A stretch of 64,000 nucleotides of DNA from Actinomycetes bacterium (lineage in GTDB: Bacteria; Actinomycetota; Actinomycetes; Propionibacteriales; Propionibacteriaceae), in assembly GCA_023392635.1 (NCBI GenBank), contig JAEVYS010000099.1, positions 1-64,000 of the forward strand, written 5' to 3'. The notes beneath the pieces were generated by a model that was not told the DNA's origin, did no database searches, and saw nothing but the letters and a program-made list of their open reading frames with translations. The position numbers were made by a program, and so were the translations under genes. How positions within the stretch are numbered: position 1 is the first letter of the stretch; each line of letters begins with the position of its first letter. This document shows, one piece after another, positions 58,291 through 64,000 of the stretch.

Positions 58291-59763
58291 ATGAAGCGAC
58301 TGGTCATCCTCGGCGGGGGAACCGCAGGGACGATGGTGGCGAACAAGCTGCGGGCCGGCCTCCCCGCGCACGAACTGCACATCACGGTGGTCGATCGCGA
58401 CGACGCGCACCACTACCAGCCCGGCTACCTGTTCATGCCGTTCGGCATCTACAACACCAGCGACATCGTGCGTTCGCGGCACCGCTTCCTCACCGACGGC
58501 GTCGACCTGGTCCTCACCGAGATCGACCACGTGGACGCGGCCCACCGCACGGTCCACCTGGCCGACGGGCGCGCCCTGGGCTACGACTACCTGGTGATCG
58601 CGTCCGGTGTCGCACCCCGTCCGGACGCCACCCCGGGCATGCAGGACAAGCTCTGGGGCAGCAAGATCCACGAGTTCTACAGCCTCCCGGGCGCCCAGGC
58701 GCTGACCGAGGCGATGCGCCGGTTCCGCGGCGGACGGCTGGTCGTGCACATCACCGAGATGCCGATCAAGTGCCCGGTCGCACCGATGGAGTTCACGTTC
58801 CTCGCCGACGACTGGCTGCGCAAGCACGGCATCAGGGAGCGCACCGACGTCACCTACGTCACCCCGCTGGACGGCGCCTTCACCAAGCCGGTCGCCTCGC
58901 GCGAGCTGGCGACTGCCCTGGTCGACCGGCAGATCGCGCTCGAGACCGACTTCGCGGTCGAGCACATCGACAACGACAGCTGCGAACTGGTCTCCTTCGA
59001 CGGCCGCCGGGTCGGTTTCGACCTGCTGGTGACCGTTCCGCTCAACATGGGCGCCGACTACGTGGCCCGCTCGGGGCTGGGCGACGAGCTCAACCTAGTG
59101 CCGTGCGACCAGCACACCATGGTGAGCCTGGCCCACCCCGACATCTACGTGCTCGGTGACGCCGGAACCCTGCAGACCTCCAAGGCCGGCTCGGTGGCCC
59201 ACTTCGCGGTGGACGTGTTCGTGCACAACTTCCTGGACGAGTTCAACGGACGGCCGGCCACCCACGGCTTCGACGGCCATGCGAACTGCTTCATCGAGTC
59301 CGGCAACCGCAAGGGCATGCTGCTGGACTTCAACTACACCACCGAGCCGTTCACCGGGACCTTCCCGGTGCCGGTGGTGGGGCCGTTCAAGCTGCTCAAG
59401 GAGACCCGGCTCAACCACCTCGGCAAGCTCGCGTTCCGCTGGATCTACTGGAACATGCTGCTGCCCGGGCGCCCCATCCCGATGATCCCCACCGCGATGA
59501 GCCTGGCCGGCAAGCGGGTCGAACAGGACGTCACCCCGGCCGGCACGGGCATGCCCACGGCCGTCGCGCCGTCCAGCCCGCCCCCGCCGCCGCGTCCGGC
59601 CCGGCCGAAGCTCGAGACGAAGCCACTGGCCGCCCCGGTGAAGCAGAAGGTGCCCGCCGCTCCTCCGGCGTCGCGGCCGGCCCCGGTGCCTGCGGCGACC
59701 CGGGCCGCGCTCGACTCCACGAACACCGACGTCCTGCCGACGCCCATCGTCCCGAAGTTCTGA
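58291..59763 (+). CDS. sulfide:quinone oxidoreductase-like flavoprotein with proline-rich tail
   Basis: A 490-residue flavoprotein. The FAD motif GGGTAGTMVANKL (about 8-20) is followed by YLVIASGVAPRPDA and IYVLGDAGTLQ, the two redox-active cysteines Cys161 (PIKCPVAP) and Cys333 (HANCFIESG), and the LLDFNYTTEPFTGTFP segment. These fit SQR of the type III/CFIE group, which oxidises sulfide and passes electrons to quinone at the membrane. The last 75 or so residues are an unusual Pro/Ala-rich tail ending PTPIVPKF. A GCAGGAG site precedes ATG 58291. It is the first gene of the operon with DsrC-like and DsrE2-like genes. Confidence 0.85.
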   Translation: MKRLVILGGGTAGTMVANKLRAGLPAHELHITVVDRDDAHHYQPGYLFMPFGIYNTSDIVRSRHRFLTDGVDLVLTEIDHVDAAHRTVHLADGRALGYDYLVIASGVAPRPDATPGMQDKLWGSKIHEFYSLPGAQALTEAMRRFRGGRLVVHITEMPIKCPVAPMEFTFLADDWLRKHGIRERTDVTYVTPLDGAFTKPVASRELATALVDRQIALETDFAVEHIDNDSCELVSFDGRRVGFDLLVTVPLNMGADYVARSGLGDELNLVPCDQHTMVSLAHPDIYVLGDAGTLQTSKAGSVAHFAVDVFVHNFLDEFNGRPATHGFDGHANCFIESGNRKGMLLDFNYTTEPFTGTFPVPVVGPFKLLKETRLNHLGKLAFRWIYWNMLLPGRPIPMIPTAMSLAGKRVEQDVTPAGTGMPTAVAPSSPPPPPRPARPKLETKPLAAPVKQKVPAAPPASRPAPVPAATRAALDSTNTDVLPTPIVPKF

Positions 59764-59783
59764 ACATCGCCAGAAGGAGAAGC

Positions 59784-60098
59784 ATGCCCACCACCCTGAT
59801 CGCCGGACGTCCGATCGACGTCAACGACGAGGGATTCCTTACCGCCTACGACCAGTGGGACGAGAAGCTCGGCGCCGAACTCGCGCGCCTGATCGGGATC
59901 GAGATGACCGAGGCGCACTGGGGTCCGATCCGGTTCCTGCGCGCGGACTTCCCTGCCCGCGGCGAGACCGCCACGCTGCGCCGCGCGAGCACGGTCGGCG
60001 GGTTCCCGATCAAGCAACTGTTCGAACTCTTCCCCGTCAAACCCGCCAAGAAGATGGCCTACATCGCCGGGCTGCCGAAGCCCAAGGGCTGCGTCTAG
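59784..60098 (+). CDS. DsrC/TusE family sulfur-carrier protein
   Basis: A 104-residue protein with the family C-terminus KKMAYIAGLPKPKGCV. The penultimate Cys103 is the persulfide-carrying residue (CysA). The second cysteine of true DsrC, ten residues earlier, is absent, as in TusE-like members. It should accept sulfane sulfur from a partner such as the DsrE2 protein and pass it on. AGAAGGAGAAGC precedes ATG, 20 nt after the SQR stop. Confidence 0.9.
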   Translation: MPTTLIAGRPIDVNDEGFLTAYDQWDEKLGAELARLIGIEMTEAHWGPIRFLRADFPARGETATLRRASTVGGFPIKQLFELFPVKPAKKMAYIAGLPKPKGCV

Positions 60099-60115
60099 AA
60101 CCAAGGAGTACTGCC

Positions 60116-60676
60116 ATGACCGACACACTCGTCGCCCCGATCGTCCCCGACTTCGGCACTGAGGCCTGCCCTTCGCCGGCCGCGCAGACCCCGACCGGCC
60201 GGAAGCTGGTGATCATCTGCAGCAAGGGCAACCTCGACATGGCCTACCCGGGCCTGATCCTGGGCAGCGCGGCCCTCGGCGAGGGCATCGAGACCCATCT
60301 GTTCTTCACCTTCTGGGGGCTGGACATGGTGACGACGTCCCGGATGAACGACCTGAAGTTCACGATGCTCGGCAACACCGCGATGCACCTCACCCAGGCG
60401 CCGCGGATGCCCATCCCCGCATTCATGGGCGGCCTTCCCGGCATGACCGGCATGGCCACCAGGATGATGCGCAAGCAGATCGCCGACCTCGAGGTGCCGA
60501 CCGTCCCGGAGATGCTGGAGCAGATCCACGAGATGGGCGGCCACCTGTGGGCCTGCCGGATGTCGTTCGACATGATGCAGCTCAACGAGGCCGACCTCTT
60601 CGAGGGCGTCGAGGCTGTGATCAGCGCCGCCGACTTCATGGAGATCTCCGAGGGCGCCCAGATCATCTTCATCTGA
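60116..60676 (+). CDS. DsrE/DsrF/DrsH-like (DsrE2 type) sulfur-transfer protein
   Basis: A 186-residue protein. After a flexible N-terminus (1-28) containing APIVPDFGTEAC, the DsrE fold begins RKLVIICSKGNLDMAYPGLILGSAALG. The membrane-proximal, Met-rich loop FMGGLPGMTGMATRMMRKQI is typical of DsrE2. Cysteines include Cys in IICSKG and the conserved active one in LWACRMSFDMMQL. Family members bind and relay persulfide sulfur. AAGGAG precedes ATG 60116, 17 nt after the DsrC-like stop. It converges with the pullulanase gene. Confidence 0.88.
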   Translation: MTDTLVAPIVPDFGTEACPSPAAQTPTGRKLVIICSKGNLDMAYPGLILGSAALGEGIETHLFFTFWGLDMVTTSRMNDLKFTMLGNTAMHLTQAPRMPIPAFMGGLPGMTGMATRMMRKQIADLEVPTVPEMLEQIHEMGGHLWACRMSFDMMQLNEADLFEGVEAVISAADFMEISEGAQIIFI

Positions 60677-60689
60677 CCCGTTCGGCGGC

Positions 60690-63374
60690 TCAGCGGGGAC
60701 GGACGAACACCGCGGCGGTGCGCTCGGGAACGCTGACCCAGTCGGTGCCGACCTCGACGGTGCGGACGAGGTCGTCGCTGCCGCCCGCCTGCACGGGATG
60801 CAACTCGTAACCGGTGACATCCATCACGAGACCCTGGCGCACCAGCCACGGCGTGGCGTTGAACACCACGAGCAGTCCTGACCAGCGCTCGTCGACCGGG
60901 TCCGTGCGGTCGTCCACCGCCATCACCACCACGCCCGGCAGCTGGTGCCAGCTGTTCGCCACCGGGAAGGACACCTTCGCGAGCACCTGTTCGGCGCTGC
61001 CCAGCCGGAACAGCCGGGTGGACGCGCGCAGCCGCAACAGGTCGAGGGCCTGGGCATGCGCCCTGCGGATGTCCTCCGGGGCGGGCTTCAGGCGGGGGTC
61101 GGCCAGCAGCGGAGCCAGCACATGCCAGGCGCGCGCATTGTCGCGCTCGGGGGGCAGGCCGGCCGCGAAGCCGTTGTCGGTCATCGTGAAGTCGAGGTAG
61201 TTGAACCAGTCGCCCGAGTTGTAGGAGTTCCGGTCGAGGCTCTTGCTGCGCAGGATGTCGGTGCCGGCGTGCCACATCACCGGGCTCTGCCCCAGCGTGG
61301 CGAGGGCGAGGCAGACCGTGTTGACCCGCACCCGCGCGGCCATCGGCGTGGCCGGATGCAGTTTGAGGGCGAGCGCGTCGAACAGCGTCTCGTTGTCGTG
61401 CGCGTCGACGTAGCTGATCACCTCCGACGGGGAATCGGCGTAGCCCGCCGCGCGACCGCCGTAGTCGAGCTCGGCGCCGCTCAGCGTCGAGTGGCGCGAG
61501 TTCGACCCGAAGCGGAACCGTCGCAGCGTGCCGGCCAGGCCGAGCTGCACGAGGTCGGTGTACAGGGCCAGGCGTTCACCCTGCGCATGCTCGTCACCGT
61601 TCACGCCCGCACCGTTGTCCGCGGTGAGCAGGCCGGTGCCGAAGCCCTGTCCTCTCGGGTCCCCGTCCCAGACCGAGCCGCCACGGACGGCGTCCCGCAG
61701 CCGGTCGGAGAACGTGGCGATCCCGGTGCCACCCAGCTGGCCCTGGGTGGCCTGCACGAAGCGGGCGTTGTCGGCCACCTCGCCGAAGTTCCAGCCCTCG
61801 CCGTACATCGTCACGGCCCGGCCGTCGACGCCGTCGGCCTCCAGGCTGAGCTCGTCCAGCGCCGCGCGCACCGCCTCCAGGTTGGCCCGGCTGTGGTGTC
61901 CCATCAGGTCGAACCGGAAGCCGTCCACGTGGTACTCGCGGACCCAGTGCACGCAGGCGTCCACCATGAGCTTCTGCGCCATCAGGTGCTCGGTCGCCAC
62001 GTTCGGGCAGCAGGTGGACGTCTCCACGACCCCCACCGCGTTCAGGCGGTGGTAGTAGCCGGGGACGGCCCGGTCCAGCACCGACTTGCTGTCCTGCCCC
62101 GCGCTCGCGGTGTGGTTGAAGACCTGGTCGAGGACCACCCGCAGCCCGGCGGCGTGGAAGGCACCCACCATGGCCCGGAACTCCGTCACCCGCGCGGCCC
62201 CGTCCGCGGTTTCCAGCGTCGAGGAGTACGACCCCTCGGGAGCGAAGAAGTGCCAGGGGTCGTAGCCCCAGTTGAACCCGCTGCGCGCCGACGCCGCGGC
62301 GACCGAGCGCTGCTGCTCCTTGCTGTCCGGCGGCAGGAGCTTGAGGTGCTCCCACGGGGGTGCCACCTGCAGGTCCGGGTGCTCCTCCACGCTGGCGTTG
62401 TCGAACAGCGGCAGGAGCTGGACGGTGTTCAGCCCGGCCTCCGCGAGCCGCTTCAGGTGCGCCATGCCCGCGCTGGGGACGGTCGGGGCCAGGAAGCTGC
62501 CCCGCAGCTCTTCCGGCACGCTGGCGTCCGAGATCGAGAAGTCGCGCAGGTGCAGCTCGTAGATCACCTGGTCGACCGGGTGCTCCAGGCGGGGGGCGGC
62601 GACTTCGCGCCACTGCTCGGGCGCCAGCTGGGGGTCCGAGAGGTCGACCAGGACCGAATGGGTCGAGTTCACCGTGAGCGAGTGCGAATAGGGGTCGGTG
62701 ACCTGGTTGGCCACCACCCGGCGGTGCGAGGGGGCGTACACCGTGACCTCGTAGCGGTAGCGGGCACCAAGCCAACCGGGTTCGCCGGTGACCGCCCAGG
62801 TGCCGTCGTCGGAAGGGACCATCCGCCGGCGCTCCGGCTGCTCGTGCAGGCTGGTTCCTCGGGGCCACAGCAGGAGGTTCACCTGTCGCGCGGTCGGAGC
62901 CCACAACCGCAGCGTCGGTGTCCCGAGATGCCAGACCGGGCCGAGCCGGGCGTCCGCGGCAGCCGCGTACAGTTCGTCGATCACCCCCGGCAGCTGGAGC
63001 TGGCCGGCCGCCACCAGGCGTCCGGACGGACGGTGCGCGCTCACCGCGATCTGGCACCGCACGGCTTCCCCGGCGAGCGCCGCCGCCTCGGCCGGAACCC
63101 GCAGGCACAGGGACGTGCGCAGGTGCGGCCAGGCCGCGGCGAGCCGCGCGGGCAGGCCCGCCGGATCGAAGGCGAGGGACGTGGTGGACCACGGCACCGG
63201 CTCGCTCGCCGCCGGGTCGATGTGGTCGTCGGCCGACCAGTGCAGCCGCCAGTCCAGGCCGGCCGGATTCTCCCCCGGCGGCACCCGCCCGGGCGGCCAG
63301 GCGATCACCGTTCTCGACAGCCAGTGACCCGGGGCCTCTTCCAGGCCCGGGACGTCGTCGGCCGACCGGAACAC
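60690..63374 (-). CDS. pulA: pullulanase-type alpha-1,6-glucosidase (GH13)
   Basis: An 894-residue debranching enzyme. N-terminal beta domains (about 1-280, with a CBM48-like LRLWAPTARQVNLLLWP) precede the GH13 barrel: GFNWGYDPWHFFAPEGSYS, VVLDQVFNH, the nucleophile Asp489 in DGFRFDLMGHH, the acid Glu526 in MYGEGWNFGE, and YVDAHDNETL. There is no signal peptide, so it acts on intracellular glycogen-type branches, matching glgC/glgA in this window. GTG 63372-63374 follows CAGAAT (63387-63382) by 7 nt, hence leaderless. Confidence 0.92.
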   Translation of the reverse strand: MFRSADDVPGLEEAPGHWLSRTVIAWPPGRVPPGENPAGLDWRLHWSADDHIDPAASEPVPWSTTSLAFDPAGLPARLAAAWPHLRTSLCLRVPAEAAALAGEAVRCQIAVSAHRPSGRLVAAGQLQLPGVIDELYAAAADARLGPVWHLGTPTLRLWAPTARQVNLLLWPRGTSLHEQPERRRMVPSDDGTWAVTGEPGWLGARYRYEVTVYAPSHRRVVANQVTDPYSHSLTVNSTHSVLVDLSDPQLAPEQWREVAAPRLEHPVDQVIYELHLRDFSISDASVPEELRGSFLAPTVPSAGMAHLKRLAEAGLNTVQLLPLFDNASVEEHPDLQVAPPWEHLKLLPPDSKEQQRSVAAASARSGFNWGYDPWHFFAPEGSYSSTLETADGAARVTEFRAMVGAFHAAGLRVVLDQVFNHTASAGQDSKSVLDRAVPGYYHRLNAVGVVETSTCCPNVATEHLMAQKLMVDACVHWVREYHVDGFRFDLMGHHSRANLEAVRAALDELSLEADGVDGRAVTMYGEGWNFGEVADNARFVQATQGQLGGTGIATFSDRLRDAVRGGSVWDGDPRGQGFGTGLLTADNGAGVNGDEHAQGERLALYTDLVQLGLAGTLRRFRFGSNSRHSTLSGAELDYGGRAAGYADSPSEVISYVDAHDNETLFDALALKLHPATPMAARVRVNTVCLALATLGQSPVMWHAGTDILRSKSLDRNSYNSGDWFNYLDFTMTDNGFAAGLPPERDNARAWHVLAPLLADPRLKPAPEDIRRAHAQALDLLRLRASTRLFRLGSAEQVLAKVSFPVANSWHQLPGVVVMAVDDRTDPVDERWSGLLVVFNATPWLVRQGLVMDVTGYELHPVQAGGSDDLVRTVEVGTDWVSVPERTAAVFVRPR

Positions 63375-63475
63375 GGTCGTGATTCTGCCACCGATGGGGT
63401 GGCAACGCTCTCACCCCGGCCGGCGCCCCGCGCAGCGCGATCCCGGACGCGACGCGTCCCCTAGGCTCGTGAGCC

Positions 63476-64000
63476 GTGCGGATCCTGCTCACCGGCAGCA
63501 ACGGCTTCATCGGCGGACGCGTCGCGGCCGATGCGCTGGCCCGCGGCTGGGAGGTGGTGGGCGTCGGCCGTGGCCCCGAACCGGCCACGCCCGTCACGCG
63601 GTACGTCCGCGCAGACCTCGGGCGGCCGCTGGAGCTCGAGGAGCACGTGGACGCGGTGGTGCACGCCGCGGGCCTGGCGACCCCGTGGGCGCCGCCGTCG
63701 GACTACCGGCGCAACAACGTCGACGCGACGGCGAACGTGCAGCGCTGGGCGCGCGAGCACGGCCGCCCCCACCTGCTCTACGTGTCCTCCTCGTCGGTCT
63801 TCTACACCGAGGAGGACCAGTTCGACCTCACCGAGCGGTCGCCGATCCCGCCGGACGACCAGCAGGTGAACATCTACTCGCGCACGAAGCTGGCGGGCGA
63901 ACGGCTCACCCGCGCCTATCCCGGTGACTGGGCGGTGCTGCGTCCCCGCGCGGTCTTCGGGGTGGGCGACACGGTGCTGCTCCCCCGCGTGATCGAGGCG
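63476..64000 (+). CDS. NAD-dependent epimerase/dehydratase, partial
   Basis: The first 175 residues of an extended short-chain dehydrogenase, cut by the window edge with the frame still open. NAD motif TGSNGFIGG (about 6-14), VDAVVHAAG (about 59-67), the serine strand YVSSSSVFY and the catalytic YSRTKLAGE are all present. Substrate is probably a nucleotide sugar or similar. GTG 63476 is 8 nt after TAGGCT (63462-63467). It is divergent from pulA. Confidence 0.85.
   Translation, partial: MRILLTGSNGFIGGRVAADALARGWEVVGVGRGPEPATPVTRYVRADLGRPLELEEHVDAVVHAAGLATPWAPPSDYRRNNVDATANVQRWAREHGRPHLLYVSSSSVFYTEEDQFDLTERSPIPPDDQQVNIYSRTKLAGERLTRAYPGDWAVLRPRAVFGVGDTVLLPRVIEA

Noticed and set aside
58291..59763. 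Selenocysteine-containing version of the sulfide:quinone oxidoreductase
   Set aside because: Some relatives of this SQR type are selenoproteins, but both redox positions here are TGC cysteine codons and there is no in-frame TGA before the stop.
60945..63464. 839-codon open frame antisense to the pullulanase gene
   Set aside because: Shadow frame of a GC-rich gene; all GH13 motifs are on the minus strand.

Overview
The window is GC-rich, densely coded chromosomal DNA from an actinobacterium. Supporting signs are decaprenylphosphoryl-arabinose synthesis genes (dprE1/dprE2), GlnE next to an actinobacterial-type GlnA2, a DUF3117 protein, a GlgM-type glycogen gene pair, a diaminopimelate pathway, an actinobacterial TatB and class A RNase P RNA. 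A member of the Propionibacteriales is my best guess, but that is recall of gene content, not a computed placement. I see no tRNA or rRNA gene, prophage, insertion sequence or CRISPR array.

Layout. 1-5 kb: dprE2 and dprE1 (-), then a GH65 sugar phosphorylase (+). 5-15 kb: glnE (-), a sterol-carrier-like gene (+), a four-gene export operon (adaptor, ATPase, permease, adaptor) and glnA2 (-). 15-28 kb: housekeeping genes (map, rnpB, an RNB ribonuclease, a zinc-ribbon coiled-coil protein, pepP, MOSC, trpB2), a repeat-domain lipoprotein and an HTH regulator divergent from a frameshifted MFS gene. 28-37 kb: a LacI-controlled operon (lacI, binding protein, two permeases, GH144-like glucanase, GH3 beta-glucosidase) that looks like a beta-1,2-glucan uptake and breakdown locus. 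37-44 kb: mrp, a DUF1003 / MgtE-N-CBS pair, tatB, dapA, a methyltransferase and a second divergent MFS/ArsR module. 44-53 kb: glgC and glgA, small conserved proteins, LOG, dapE, dapD, dapC and fdxA. 53-64 kb: a VanW protein, a DMT permease, tkt, a sulfide:quinone oxidoreductase / DsrC-like / DsrE2 operon behind a CsoR/CstR-type operator, a pullulanase-type debranching enzyme and a partial epimerase.

Two sequence-level patterns stand out. First, about half the genes begin 6-8 nt after an A2/T6 hexamer (mostly TANNNT) with no Shine-Dalgarno sequence, so leaderless transcription appears to be the default for first genes; several divergent pairs have closely spaced or overlapping -10 elements. 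Second, long intergenic palindromes sit at gene 3' ends. One family has a GGGGACGGTTCC core with TGACGCA ends, and at two convergent junctions those ends supply the stop codons of both genes.

Functionally, the carbohydrate genes (GH65, GH3/GH144 with an ABC importer, glgC/glgA, pulA) point to storage and scavenging of glucans. The dap genes point to diaminopimelate-type peptidoglycan, and dprE1/dprE2 to an arabinan-containing envelope. The sqr-dsrC-dsrE2 operon suggests handling of sulfide or persulfide.
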